Shown: positions 8,623-20,300, numbered from the stretch's first letter. The stretch is 35,000 nucleotides of DNA from Prorocentrum cordatum (GCA_963575745.1 CAUYUJ010020744.1:1-35000); one strand, 5' to 3'. Notes: generated from the sequence alone by a model not told the origin. A program made the numbers and translations.

Positions 8623-9470
8623 TTAGTTCAGGCCCAGCTCGGCCCTCGCCTGGCCCCTGATCGCGGCGGCGGCGCTGTTCTCCCAGATCGCGTTCTCGAG
8701 GCACTTCACGCGCGTCAGCTTGACGACGCAGTCGCTCAGCTCAGTCGCCGACTCGACGCCCATTTGGTCGAGGTGCGCCTGGGTCCAGAGGTTGTCACGA
8801 ACTCCCACGAGTTGGTGTGTGCTTGTCGTTGCGCTTGTAGATGCAGCTGATGAGCTCCGTGACGCGCCTCGCAACCTTGTAGATGATGACCTCCTCGCCA
8901 TTGCTGAACTTGCACCGGCCCTTCTCGGTCTTGAACTCTGCGATGGCGACCAGCGGCCCATCGTCCTTATCAGCCTCGGCGGCGCCGTCGGGTGCTTTTA
9001 CCTGCTCCTCGGTTCCGGCCTCAACCGCGGCTTCAGCAGGCTCCTCGGCTTCGCCCTCCATCTCCAGCACTACGCCTGGAACGTGCTCAGCCTCGGACTC
9101 GCCGCGCTCGCCCTCTTCGTCCTTTTCCTCCTCGAACGTGGGCTCCTCGAGGGGGGGCTCCTCTGGGGCGGGGTCGGGGGCGATGGTGTCGACGGCCTTC
9201 GGCTTCGCCTTGGGATTTGCCTTTCCCTTTGGTTTAGCGACTGGCTTCACCACTAACGTCGGAGCTGCAGTTACCTTTGCCTTCGACTTCGCAAGCGTCT
9301 TTGGGACAGAGTCGGCGGCCCTGAGCCACGGGACTTCAGGCTCAATGCTGTCAACTGCGCTGGCCAACGCATCTTTGCTTTTGTGACGGGTACTCTTTCG
9401 CTTCTCACCCTTCCGCTTGCTCTCGTTCGATATCTTGCGGTTTTTCTTGGACTTCTTTTCCTTCTTGATC
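8623..9470 (-). pseudogene. Lys-rich/acidic protein with one frame break (unit 1)
   Basis: Read on the minus strand, the segment starts with a Lys/Arg-rich stretch (KKEKKSKKNRK), continues with Ala/Lys/Pro repeats (KPVAKPKGKANPKAKPKA) and a long acidic Pro/Glu/Ala part, then a less biased domain containing KFSNGEEVIIYKVARRVTE. The frame stops at 8795. A neighbouring frame continues naturally from about 8812 with VGVRDNLWTQAHLDQMGVE and ends at 8623. One extra base near 8812 would explain the switch, and unit 2 has the same base. No clear start is visible: the open frame reaches 9718, but its upstream part looks non-coding. The low-complexity layout suggests a nuclear or chromatin-associated protein, which is inference. 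The family is not recognised. Plus-strand frames over the same region look like shadows, although they are also long. Confidence 0.5.
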
Positions 9471-9934
9471 CCCAGGGCCCCCCCCGCGAACATGGGCACC
9501 TCCCCTATCCCCCCTCTTCCTCTTCCTCCTTTCCACCCCCCTCTCCTATATGCATACACATCTCTGATGGTTGGCGAGAGCCATCGAGAATCCGAGAAAC
9601 AGATCGAGAGGGAGAGAGACATGAAATACGAAACACTGGCCAGCCCCTGAGTGTCCAGGCGGCCCCCTGGTCCAAGGGGCGGCAGGGTAGCAATCGAGAA
9701 AGGCAAGGCCATCGCCATCGCGGTCGCCGCGACTTCGCCCCTACCCCGACCGCACTTGCACCTACGCCTCTACCTGTCCTATTGTTCGGTTGGTCTCACG
9801 CTCCCCAGCCCCCCTTGCTTCCCCGTGGCGCCGCCGCCGACGACGGCGAGGCTCCAGCGCTCGCAGCCGCCGAGTTTCTTCATCTCTATTTCTAGCTGCC
9901 CACTCCTACCATCCTTCAGCTCGATCGCCATACT
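9471..9934. other. Spacer of unit 1 containing the 11-kb junction point
   Basis: No gene was recognised. At 9870-9874 lies CCGAG, after which unit 1 continues directly with TTTCTTCATCTC; in unit 2 about 11 kb separates these two neighbours. Both flanks are otherwise nearly identical between units. Confidence 0.7.
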
Positions 9935-10335
9935 CAGTGACCCCTACCATCCTCATCCCCCTCCTCTCCTTGTCCTCTCCTCCCCGCCTCTTCCCCTCGT
10001 GCTCTTCTTCCCGCTCGATGCAAAATGAAAGATCGAGCCTCTGCCCGAACTCCGCCTGGTCAATCTCGGGCCTCTACCGTCCTCATCCTCATCCTCTCCT
10101 TGTCTTCTCCTCCCCACCTCATCTCCTCATGCTCTCCTTCCCGCTCGATGCAAAATGAAAGATCGAGCCTCTGTCCGAACTCCGTCTGGTCAATATCGGG
10201 CCTCTACCATCCTCATCCTCCTCCTCTCCATGTCCTCCCCCCCCCCACCTCGTCTCCTCGTGCTTTCCTCCCCGCTCGATGCAAAATGAAAGATCGAGCC
10301 TCTGCCCGAGCTCCGGCCGGTCAATCTCGGGCCTC
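9935..10335. repeat. Three ~130-bp direct repeats (unit 1)
   Basis: The box GCAAAATGAAAGATCGAGCC recurs at about 10020, 10150 and 10281, a spacing of 130-131 bp. It is followed each time by CTCTGCCCGAACTCCG-type and TCAATCTCGGGCCTC boxes and a pyrimidine-rich CATCCTCATCC tract. On the minus strand one frame reads ELGQRLDLSFCIER in the third copy, but the period is not a multiple of three in most copies, so the repeat does not encode a continuous repeated protein. The unit 2 counterpart is 33355-33760. Confidence 0.88.
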
Positions 10336-10475
10336 CAGCCGAGGGAGATGAGGATCGCATCCTCTGTCAACCTGGGCAAGTCAACCGGCGCGGGAGGGGG
10401 GGGCGAGGCGCGAAGACTACCGAGAGGACGCGTGCGCACAGGGCAATCGTTTCGAAACAGGTGCACGCGTGCGTG

Positions 10476-10518
<43 letters not shown>

Positions 10519-10520
10519 AC
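10336..10520. repeat. GC-rich spacer and TA run (unit 1)
   Basis: The TA dinucleotide tract runs from about 10479 to 10516, preceded by GTGCACGCGTGCGTGTG. The unit 2 counterpart at about 33893-33922 is shorter and interrupted, showing rapid change of this microsatellite. Confidence 0.85.
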
Positions 10521-10547
10521 ACATCTATCTACGGGTTCAGATGGTTG

Positions 10548-11130
10548 TCATGAAATGGTGTTCCCAACCCCGAACAACCAGCTTCCCTCTTTAGACTCAT
10601 TTGTGCGCTTCTGTGTGTGCTCTTCTTCTGCCCCCGCGACCTTCTCCACGTCGCCTGATCGTCGGGCAGGGGGGGAACGCGGGCAGCCTCGGGGTGCGAT
10701 TGCATGTGGAACGGTTGCATTGCATGGAGTGGAGTAAAGCACTGGCACTCGACGCGAGCTCGTGGCCTGTCTGGTCCCAGATGCGCGCCCGCTTGCGCAT
10801 CTCTGCGTCGGCGACCCTTTTTCTATTCTTTCATGCAGATGCGGCCATCTTTCTCGATCTGGCACCTCGACCCGCGCGTGCTTGAAAGCGCATACAGAGG
10901 AGGGGGGGAGAGGGGGGAGGCGGAGGAGACGAGGAGGAGGAGGAGGACGAGATGGGAGGGGGGAGGAGGGCGAGGCGAGGAGGAGGAGGGGGAAAAAGAG
11001 GAGGAGGACGAAGATGCACCCAGGGGCACCGCAACCGTTGCATGATGTTGTCGTGTTCACGTTCTTGTTCCGACCGTTGGGTCTTGGCCTTCGAAGCCCT
11101 GCGCTTGGTCTTCGCCTTTTTCGGGGCCAT
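10548..11130 (-). pseudogene. Small basic protein gene candidate, broken copy (unit 1)
   Basis: A minus-strand ATG at 11130 starts a Lys/Arg-rich N-terminus (MAPKKAKTKRRASKAK) followed by QRSEQEREHDN. After about 11022 the strand becomes pyrimidine-rich (the GGA tract 10905-11010 on plus), and after it a second coding-like block reads QIEKDGRICMKE at about 10866-10830. A donor-like GGGTGCATC and an acceptor-like GTGCCAG bracket the pyrimidine tract, so it may be an intron. In unit 1 the second block meets TAG right after KE and then shifts frame (RARIWDQTGHELASS), whereas unit 2 reads through. I therefore call this copy broken. The family is not recognised, and the exon model is inference. 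Confidence 0.4.
10895..11012. repeat. GGA/GAG purine tract (unit 1)
   Basis: A low-complexity purine-rich tract on the plus strand that reads as pyrimidine-rich on the minus strand. It sits between the two coding-like blocks of the minus-strand gene candidate and could be intronic. The unit 2 counterpart is about 34298-34412. Confidence 0.8.
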
Positions 11131-11213
11131 GGCTCGCCCCCCAGAGCCAAAGCGCGCGCGAAGCGACGCAGCATCAATGCGCGGCAAGAACTGGAGCATA
11201 ATGTGTATATGTG

Positions 11214-11580
<367 letters not shown>

Positions 11581-12037
11581 GCAAGGCAACACCACGACAT
11601 GAGAGTTGGCGTGCACGGACCCATAACACTCCAAGCAGTTTGGCAATTGGGCCGGTCGACATCGCAAGCTCCGCCGCAGGCCCCTTGCAAGCGATATATC
11701 TCAGGCCCCAGTGGCTCCGCAGACACCTGCAGGCTGAGAGTGCCATGAGTGCATCGGGCTTGACCTGAGCCCCCTGTGGGCCCCAGTGACTCGATACGCA
11801 GGCACCCGCAAGCCAAAAGTCCTCTTCCTCCTCCTCTTCGGTCTTCCTCCTCCTTCTCCTCCTCCTCCTCCCCCTCCTCCTCCTCCCCCTCGATCGAGTA
11901 GCGGTCACCCTGGTCTTGGCGCCGGGGGCCAGCGCGTCGCCGTCGGGGCACTCTGGCCCGCGCTGAAAGCCGCTTGCGGCCTCTTGAGGCCACGCCGAAG
12001 AAACATTTATTATTATTTGTTTTGCAAGGGGGGGGTG
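11581..12037. other. Tail of unit 1
   Basis: Two diverged copies of a GGCCCCAGTGGCTC/GCAGGC element (about 11700 and 11779) lie about 78 bp apart, followed by a CTC-rich tract (11822-11890) and ordinary GC-rich sequence. A minus-strand frame passes through it with an acidic Glu run encoded by the CTC tract, but I see no convincing gene. The unit 2 counterpart lies beyond the window. Confidence 0.45.
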
Positions 12038-12509
12038 GCTGCATGGGCGGGCTGATCGCTGCAGCTGCAACATATGCGCCGCATCGTGAATCTTCCCCCC
12101 TGCACGTGCACTCGCGCGCGCGCGCCACTCGCGCGCGTGATCAGCGCGCGCGCTCTTTTTTTTTTGAGGGGGGGGGGGGCAACATATACGCCGTTCGACG
12201 CGCCTTATTCGCCTGCCGCGCCGCAGCAAGCACCTGCGCAGTTGCGCCTGCCCGAACAGGGGGGTCGGGCAGGGCGCGAGGGTGGCCCACGTGGGTGGCG
12301 CTTGCGAAACCGCCGAGGTCTCAAACTACAAAATCGCGAAACTGAGAATTGCTCAAACAATCCATAATAATAGTAATAAAAAAAAAAAAAACACTCAAAC
12401 GAAACGCAATGAGGGGGACGCAACGCAAATTGCAAAAGCTAAAAAAAACGCAAAACTGCAACCGCCATCGCAACAAAAAAGATTGCGAAACTTCGACGAA
12501 GACACGACG
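12038..12509. other. GC-rich leader of unit 2
   Basis: Same content as 1-449, with a longer A run (about 12378-12391) and a G run near 12168-12179. No gene was seen. Confidence 0.6.
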
Positions 12510-12985
12510 ACCCCATGAAAATTCCATGATTCCATGATTCCATGAAAAGTCAACGAAAATTCCACGATTCCAAGAAACCATGACAAGTGAATGAAAATTC
12601 CAAGATTCCAAGAAACCATGAAAATTCAATGAAAATTCCAAGATTCTAAGGAACAATGAAAACTCCATGATTCCAAGAAACCATGAAACTTCGATGAAAA
12701 CTGCATGAAAATTCCAAGATTCCAGGCTTCCAAGAAACCATGGAAATGCAATGAAAACGCAATGAAAATTCCAAGATTCCAAGAAACCATGAAAACCCCA
12801 TAAAAAATTCCAAGATTCCAAGAACATTCCATGACAATTACAAGATTCCAAGATTCCATGACAATTCCATGAAAATCCAATGAAAACCACATGATTCCAA
12901 GATTCCAGGATTCCAAGAACATTCAATGGAAATCCCATGGAAGTCCCATGATTCCATGATTCCATGAAAATTCCATGAACACAAA
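12510..12985. repeat. ATTCCA/ATTCAATG minisatellite (unit 2)
   Basis: Counterpart of 450-932, with the same pentamer-rich composition and different internal indels. Open frames on the minus strand are compositional artefacts. Confidence 0.85.
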
Positions 12986-13384
12986 AGGAAAAACCAAACA
13001 AAAAAAACGCACCCACAACCAAACGACAAATAACAAACCAAACCATCAAACGCAGAACGCGACAACGCAAAACCCATTCACCAAATCCAGATCACGACGA
13101 AACTAAACCGAAAAACAAAATGCAGGGCATGCGCCCTACAATGCCTCTCTGTTATAGGTGTGCGTCGCGCAGCGCCGCCAACTTGGAAATCCCTTGAAGT
13201 GTAGTCCGTCTGCCAGACGAGCACCTGCGGGGCGCGCGGGGAGGGGCCGCGCGCTCTCTCCCCCATCGCCCTCTTTCTGCCCGGTGCTACAACCTAAGCG
13301 CGCAGGCCTGAACAGAACCAAAAAAAAACATGTATTTTATCGGCGCGGGCCCCGCGCATGGGGCCCATTGGCAACCGCGGGGCC
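12986..13384. other. Spacer between minisatellite and GTA array (unit 2)
   Basis: Counterpart of 933-1329, including the GGGCCCCGC and GCGGGGCCC inverted pair. No gene was recognised. Confidence 0.5.
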
Positions 13385-13444
13385 CCAGTAAAAGTAATAG
13401 CGGCAGTAGTAGTAGTAGTCGTAGTCGTAGTAGTAGTAGTATTC

Positions 13445-13480
<36 letters not shown>

Positions 13481-13634
13481 ATAGTAATAGTAGTAGCAGT
13501 AGTAGTAGTAGTAGTAGCAGTAGTAGTAGTAGTAGTAGTAGCAGTAGCAGTAGCAGTAGTAGTAGTAGTAGTAGTCGTAGTAGTAGTAGTATTAGTCGTA
13601 GCAGTAGCAGTAGCAGTAGTAGTAGTATTGGCAG

Positions 13635-13667
<33 letters not shown>

Positions 13668-13689
13668 CAGTAGCAGTAGTAGTAGTAGC

Positions 13690-13724
<35 letters not shown>

Positions 13725-13945
13725 TAGTAATAGTAGTAGTACTGGTGGTGGTGGTGGTAGTTGTAGTAGTAGTACTAGTACTAGTAGTAGTAGTAGTAGT
13801 GGTAGTAGTAGTAGTAGTAGTAGTCGTAGTAATAGTTGTTGTTGTAGCCATAGTAAGAGTGGTAGTAGTAGTAGTAGTAGTAGCAGCAGCAGTAGTAGTA
13901 GTGGTAGTGGCAATGGTAGTGGTAGTGGCAATGGTAGTGGTAGTG

Positions 13946-13980
<35 letters not shown>

Positions 13981-14110
13981 GGTAGTAGTGGTAGTAGTAG
14001 AAGTAGTAGTAGTAGTAGTAGTTGTTGTTGTTACTGCTGTTTTTTTGTAGTTGTAGTTTGGAGTAGTTGTAGTCGTTGCAGTAGTAGTACAAGGAATAGC
14101 AGTAATATTA
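13385..14110. repeat. GTA/AGT imperfect trinucleotide array A (unit 2)
   Basis: Counterpart of 1330-2100. The landmark (GGT) run with GTTGTAGTAG near 13745-13765 and the TGTTGTTGTAGCC near 13837-13850 are shared with unit 1, while the pure AGT runs differ in length. This is typical of slippage between otherwise similar copies. Confidence 0.9.
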
Positions 14111-14430
14111 GCAGTGGTACTAAAAGCAGGTGTTGCCGCTCCCGCTGTACATGTAGTAGGAATAATAGTGGTACTCGTTGTTGATGTCGGTTGTGCTTTG
14201 GTTTTCGCCGTCTGTGCGGCATCGGTAACTGTGGCAGCTCGGAGTGGTGACATGCGCAAAAGCGAACGGCCAAAACCAGATTTTGTGTTTAAGAAAATTT
14301 AAACCATCCCCTTGATGCCAAAATCACTTGTATGAGCGCGAATTATATGGAAACGTGCGCATCGGACCACACTGCGATGATTTTCCCACGCAAAGCAGCA
14401 ATGGAAAATCGAGAAACGAATGGTGAACAC
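14111..14430. other. Spacer after array A (unit 2)
   Basis: Counterpart of 2101-2400, with nothing recognised. Confidence 0.4.
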
Positions 14431-15370
14431 ACGTTCCGTGCGCAAGGGGCACCAATGCCAGTGCTCGCGCGGCCGCGATGTTAAATCGAAAACCGAATGG
14501 CGAAACCCCAATATGAAATTTCATTCTATGGGTGCAAGAGGCGCCCGTATACGAACCAACTAGAAGTGAAAGCCCATGCAAGTTCGACATCATGCGCACA
14601 AGCCACTGTTAAAATCGAACACGCATTTCGCAAACCAAACTTGGAATTCATGCTCCTGGTGTTTACGCCCGCATATGAACGCGCGTGCGAGGTCGCCCCG
14701 TTGGGCGCCAAGGCGCTCCTGAACCAATGTAAAATTGCATTCTCAGGTTTCCAGAGCCGACCATCTGAATGTAGAGTATCCGCAGCTCTACACTCAATGG
14801 GGTATGCTCGCGCGCGTGCCCGGAAGCTCGCGCCCCTTGATGCTGTTTTTTTCTTTGTTGTTGTTAAACTCGGGAACACATTGATGAAACACCCGTGTAG
14901 AATTTTCATCCCAGGTTTAATAGATGTTGGCCATATACGGAATGTGGGATACAGGCCAACTCTGTACGCGCAATGGAGTTTGCGCCGCGTCGCCCGAAAA
15001 TTGCGCCCTTTTGCAGGGTCTTGATACAACGGAAACGATGTTGACTCAGAAACCCAATGGCGAACACAAATGTAAAATCCCATTCTCGGATTCCAAAGGG
15101 TGGTCATCGGAATGTGGAATACACGCAACTGTACACTCAGCGGGGTCTGCGCGCGCGCGCCCGAAAGTTGGGCCTTTGCGCGGTTTTGATGCAATGGAAG
15201 CAGTGTTGACGCAGAAACTCAATGGTGAAAACCCAATGTAAAATTTCATTATCAGATTCTGAGAGGTGGCCATCTGAATGTGTGGTGTATGCATATGCGC
15301 CCAATGGAGTCTACACGCGCGCGCGCTACCGAAAGCCAGTGCCCGTGCGCGTTTTTTTTCCCCCAACCAT
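14431..15370. repeat. Degenerate ~165-bp tandem repeat, first block (unit 2)
   Basis: Monomer starts lie at about 14728, 14893, 15066 and 15235. The order of internal boxes matches unit 1, and indels make the spacing 165-173 bp. Confidence 0.78.
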
Positions 15371-15451
15371 CCTGTGGTGTTGGGTCCTCGTTGTGAAGAA
15401 ACGGTCACCGCGTTCCTTCTTCCTCCTGCCTTCTCCTCGCCCTCCTCCCCC

Positions 15452-16714
15452 CTGCGTTCGCATGCCTCCCCACCGCCCATTTCGGCACACCCCCTCACAC
15501 GTTTCGTGGCCCCATAGGCAGCTCCACCGAAGGCCCCAGTGGCTGCGTTCGCAGGCCTCCCCACCACCCATGTCGGCACACCCCTCACACGTTTCGTGGC
15601 CCCATAGGGGGCTCCACCGAAGGCCACAGTGGCTGCGTTCGCATGCCTCCCCACCACTCATTTCGGCACACCCCTCACACGTTTCGTGGCCCCATAGGGA
15701 GCTCCACCGAAGGCCCCAGCGGCTGCGCTCGCATGCCCCCCCACCACACATATCGGCACACCCCTCACACGCTTCGTGGCCCCATAGGGAGCTCCACCGA
15801 AGGCCCCAGTGGCTGCGTTCGCATGCCTCCCCACAACACATTTCGGCACACCCCTCATACGTTTTGCGGTCACATAAGGGGGCTCCACCGAAGGCCCCAG
15901 TGGCTGCGTTCGCATGCCTCACCACCACCCATTTCGCCACACCCCTCACACGTTTCGCTGCCACATAGGGAGCTCCACCGAAGGCCCCAGCGGCTGCGTT
16001 CGCATGCCTCCCCACCACTCATTTCGGCACACCCCTCACACGCTTCGTGGCCCCATAGGGAGCCCCACCGAAGGCCCCAGTGCTGCCGCCTGCATGCGTC
16101 ACCCACACCTCATTCGGCACACCCCTCACACGTTTCGTGGCCCCATAGGGAGCCCCACCGAAGGCCCCAGTGCTGCCGCCCGCATGCGTCCCGCACACCC
16201 AATTCGGCACACCCCTCACACGTTTCGGGGCCCCATAGGGAGCCCCACCGAAGGCGCCAGTGGCTGCGTTCGCATGCCTCCCCACCACCATTTCGGCACA
16301 CCCCTCACACGTTTCGTGGCCCCATAGGGAGCTCCACCGAAGGCCCCAGTGGCTGCGTTCGCATGCCTCCCCACCACCCATTTCGGCACACCCCTCACAC
16401 GCTTCGTGGCACCATAAGGAGCTTCACCGAAGACCCCAGTGGCTGCGTTCGCATGCCCCCCCACCACCCATTTCGGCACACCCCTCATACGTTTTGCGGT
16501 CACATAATGGGGGCTCCAGCGAAGGCCCCAGTGGCTGCGTTCGCATGCCTCCCCACCACCCATTTCGGCACACCCCTCACACGTTTCGTGGCCCCATAGG
16601 GAGCTCCACCGAAGGCACCAGTGGCTGTGTCCGCATGCCTCCCCACCACTCATTTCGGCACACCCCTCGCACCCTTCGTGGCCCCATAGGGAGCTCCACC
16701 GAAGGCACCAGTGG
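15452..16714. repeat. 90-bp satellite (unit 2)
   Basis: About 14 monomers are present. Three adjacent monomers (about 16060, 16150 and 16240) carry AGCCCCACCG in place of AGCTCCACCG and the variant TGCTGCCGCC in place of GGCTGCGTTCG. No such run is present in unit 1. The array has therefore turned over since the duplication, by amplification or exchange between monomers. Confidence 0.92.
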
Positions 16715-16849
16715 CGCGGTGCCTATGAGAAGGGGGGCCTAGTTTGCGTGCCCCCTCCTTCGTCTCATATCCGTGCGTTAACCGCAGCTGCATATGGGTG
16801 GGTCCTTCGCCAGGCTATTTTTTTTGTGCCAGGGAGGCGATGTCAACTC

Positions 16850-17170
16850 AGGAACTCAATGGTGAAAACCAACTGTAAAATTTCATTCTCAGGTTCTAAG
16901 AGGCCACCGTTTGAATATACAATGCACGAAACCCATGCATCGCGAGCTGCCCGTGGCGCGCGCTCGCTCGCTTGGCTTTGGGTTGTATGTGCTTTCATAT
17001 ATTCCACGTTCATATCATCGCCTTCTCCATACAGGGAATGAATTTTTACATCAGGTTTTCGCAACTCGTTGTTTACTTAACATCGGGCGTTGCGCGCGCT
17101 CGCTCGCTCGTTTTGGATTTGTTGTTCGTTTTCGTATATGTCAGGTTCATATGATCACCCTTGAATGGCA
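16850..17170. repeat. Degenerate ~165-bp repeat, second block (unit 2)
   Basis: The TGTAAAATTTCATTCTCAGG box is at about 16873 and a diverged partner is near 17038. Counterpart of 4790-5100. Confidence 0.62.
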
Positions 17171-17264
17171 CGAATGGGTTGTTACAGTGGTTGTTTTGCC
17201 ATTGCTTTTTCGAGTTGCCACCGAAATTTTGATGCACGCGCCTTTACAAAATGAGCGTAGTAGT

Positions 17265-17676
17265 CGCCGTCGCAGTGTAGTAAAAGGGGGTCGTTCGAGG
17301 TGGAGTTGGCGTAGCAGGAGTGCTCGTAGTAGTCGTAGCAATAGTATCACTGGCAGCAGTAGCAGCAGTAGCAGCAGTAGTAGTAGTCGTAGCAGTAGTA
17401 GTAGTAGGAGTCGTCGTCGTCGTCGTCATCGCCGCAGTCGCATCGCACATGCATTCAGGATAGACGCGCGACTGGGAGATAACAGGAGCAGTAGCAGTGT
17501 TAGTAGTAACATCAGCAGTCGTATTAGTTCCCGTAGCAGTATTACGATTCTCCTGATTAGCATCGGTAGTATTAGAAGTAGTAGCAGAAGTCGTAGTAGA
17601 AGTATACGTAGAGGTAGAAGTCTAAGTAGTAGTAGTAATAGTAGTAGTGGTAGTAGTAGCAGTCGTAGTCGTAGTC

Positions 17677-17711
<35 letters not shown>

Positions 17712-17818
17712 TAGTAGTCGTAGTAGAAGTAGTAGTAGTAGTAGTAGTCGTACTAGTCGTGCTAGTCGTAGTAGTAGTAAAAGTAGTAGTGGTAGTAGTA
17801 CTACTACTACTACTGCTG

Positions 17819-17849
<31 letters not shown>

Positions 17850-18152
17850 GAGTAGCCACAAGTAGTAGCAGTAGTATTAGTAGTAGTAGTAAGTATAGTG
17901 TATAGTCGTAGTAGTCGTAAGTAGTCGTAGAGTCGAGAGTTGTAGTAGATAGTAGTAGAAGTAGTAGTATCAGTAGTATATGTAGTAGTAGTAGTAGTAG
18001 TAATAAGTAGTAGTAGTAGTAGTAGTAATTAGTAGGTAGTAAGTATATAGTAGTATGAGAATCACAGAAGTAGTCGTAGCGTCGTGGGAATAGTAAGCAG
18101 TAGTAGAAGCATTAGTAGTAGATAGTAGTAGTAGTAGTAGCAGTAGTAGCAT

Positions 18153-18189
<37 letters not shown>

Positions 18190-18193
18190 CGTA

Positions 18194-18236
<43 letters not shown>

Positions 18237-18250
18237 AAGTAGAAGTATAA

Positions 18251-18283
<33 letters not shown>

Positions 18284-18290
18284 AAACCAT
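17265..18290. repeat. GTA/AGT imperfect trinucleotide array B (unit 2)
   Basis: Counterpart of 5190-6105. The left part (17265-17650) is close to unit 1. Between about 17710 and 18110 the triplet phase changes repeatedly (TTAGTAG, GTAAGTA, TATAGTG junctions), which is not seen in unit 1. Many unequal exchanges or deletions within the array would explain it. Confidence 0.9.
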
Positions 18291-19389
18291 TGTTAGTTAT
18301 GGTAGGGCCAGGGGAAGTAGGGGAAGTATCTTCGCGCAGGTACGCACGCGCCCACACTAGAACACACGCGCACGAACGCAACTCCGACATGCGCTGTGCT
18401 CTTCGTCGTGCTGTCTCTCGGTCTCGATATTGCTCCAGCCTCCCTGTCCATAACATCCCCTTCCCACAATCGCGCCCTATTCGCGGTCTTGGCCCAGGGC
18501 GCCCTCTCGCTTATGCTGGCTGACAGCGATGGGCACGGGGGGGTCAAAGATGAGCCCCCCTCATTTTCCTCGCCCCCTACCTCGCTTTCCCCAGGGCCCT
18601 CCCTCCTCCAACGCTTTCCTCGCGGCGCTTGTCTCCAGCCCCTAGAGCAAAACAAAAAGAAACGACAGCGTGGCAGACCCTGGGCCACGAAACTCGATTT
18701 GCCAATGCATGGCCTTGATGCGCGCCCCTATCGCTCATGCGAGCGGCCTTCAAGGTCTAACTTGCAATTGATGCTTCTCGCCCCCCTCGGCAGTCCCACC
18801 CTTCTCGTCCTCTTCCTCTGCCTCCTCCTCATCCTCGCCATCCTCCTCCTAGTCCTCCTCCTACTCCTCCGGTTCGGCCTTCTCCCCGCCCCTTCCTCCT
18901 CTTCCGCCTCCTCCGCATCGTCATCATCATCGTCATCATCATCATCCTCATCCCCCTCTGATCCTCTTGGCGCTCACGCACGCAGGAGGCAACGCAACGA
19001 GCAAATGCGATGCTATATTTCCCAAACAGTCACCACTGTCGAAGCTGTGTCGCTGCAGCCGCTTCCCCGTCTCGATCGAGTGACCCTTGCCACCGTTCCC
19101 TCGCGCAGCACAGCAAATCAAACCATCGAATGCCGCCGACGCAATTGTGTCGAAGCGTTGAAGACGCTGCCGATCCGAATGAAGAGGTAGTCGGAATATG
19201 CCTCCCTTCCGTGATACTCAATCCTCCTCGTCTCCTTTCTCCCCCCCCCCCCTCCACCCCAACATGTTTCTACTGCGTTTGAATCATGTTGGGGTGTAAA
19301 AAAAACTTCCCTCTCCCCCCTCATTGCCTTCCCCCTCTCCTCCTGCCCTCTTCCCTCGCATCGATATGTTCTTGCCGATCTAAGTTTTG
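18291..19389. other. Low-copy DNA without a supportable gene (unit 2)
   Basis: Counterpart of 6106-7229. It keeps the CTC/ATC tract (18800-18960) and the stem-loop (19255-19296). A C run at 19240-19252 precedes the stem-loop. No continuous gene was seen on either strand. Confidence 0.4.
19255..19296. other. Conserved 12-bp stem-loop (unit 2)
   Basis: Arms 19255-19266 and 19285-19296 are perfect inverted copies with the same 18-base loop as at 7089-7130. Confidence 0.7.
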
Positions 19390-20123
19390 TCTGATGACGC
19401 CGCTCTACCTCAAAGCAGCTGAGAGCTCTCAAATGCAATAACCTGAAGGCCTGTGATCTCGCAGCGCTTGCTGCCGGGCGGCGCGGCGCGGGCGAGCCCC
19501 CCATGATCACTTCCTCTTGGGATTAATCCTCGATGTAGTTTTCGCTGGTTTGCTTAGTGGTCTTCGGGGCGGGTTTTGGCACGGGCTCAGGCTCATAGTC
19601 TGATCGCTGGTCTTCTTCGGGACAGGTTTTGGCACCTTGGGCTCGGGCTCGAATTCAGGTCTGCTCAACGGTCGTCTTCGGGACTGGTTCGGGCTCATTG
19701 GGCTCGAGCTCGGGCTTCTCGGCTGGGGCCCTGGGGCCCTCGCGCCGGCTCGATCGCTGTCGGCGGTCAGGGCCGCGGAGCGCTCGCACCTGGGTCTGGC
19801 AAGTCGGCGGTCGGCTCGTCGAAGAAATTTAGGGGGGCGGCAGAGTAGTCAACGTACAAACCATCCGCAAGAGAGTGAGTATAACGACGACGGGTGCCTG
19901 CATTGAGAAGCTGGTCGGGGGCCGAAGAGACTTGCGTGCGAACTGACATCGCACGAGCCATCCTGTTTAGAAGCTCCGAGGGCATGCTGCTGGCTGCTGG
20001 GCCATCGCTGCTGCTACTGTCGGCTGGTCGCTTCATGCGATCTGGTAGGCAATTGACGTTGTTCGGAAATCGTTTGAGCGAGAATGCCTCCTGCAGAAAT
20101 CTATGTCTGGTGGGATTTCCCAC
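19390..20123 (-). pseudogene. Pro/Glu-rich protein remnant (unit 2)
   Basis: Counterpart of 7230-8018. The minus-strand frame opens at 20123 and includes MKRPADSSSS and MPSELLNRMARAMSVRTQ. It then runs into DEPTADLPDPG and a stop at 19767, because one T present in unit 1 (near 7660) is absent near 19824. The Pro/Glu-rich part resumes in other frames to about 19510, with the same frame jumps as unit 1 and an extra in-frame TAA in the last block. Both copies are degraded and the family is unknown. Confidence 0.42.
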
Positions 20124-20300
20124 CTTGGGTCCATGCGAAACGTGTGGATTCCTGGGTCCCCTGCCCCATTAATGAACCAGGCCCCAGGGATCGGCCCAGC
20201 GCTGGCCCTGCGACGTTTTCAGAGCCTAGTGCTTCGCACGTGATGCACAGCGTGTGTTTACTATCGGTCGTCCTACCCATCTCTTTCTCAACTAGTGGTT

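Noticed and set aside
8720-9256. Plus-strand 178-codon frame, Leu-rich, opposite the Lys/Glu-rich minus-strand remnant
   Set aside because: It mirrors the low-complexity acidic and Lys-rich minus frame. The minus reading has the more natural mixed segments, and the few unit differences in the overlapping C-terminal part are slightly milder on the minus strand. Not excluded, because a spliced-leader-like sequence lies upstream on plus.
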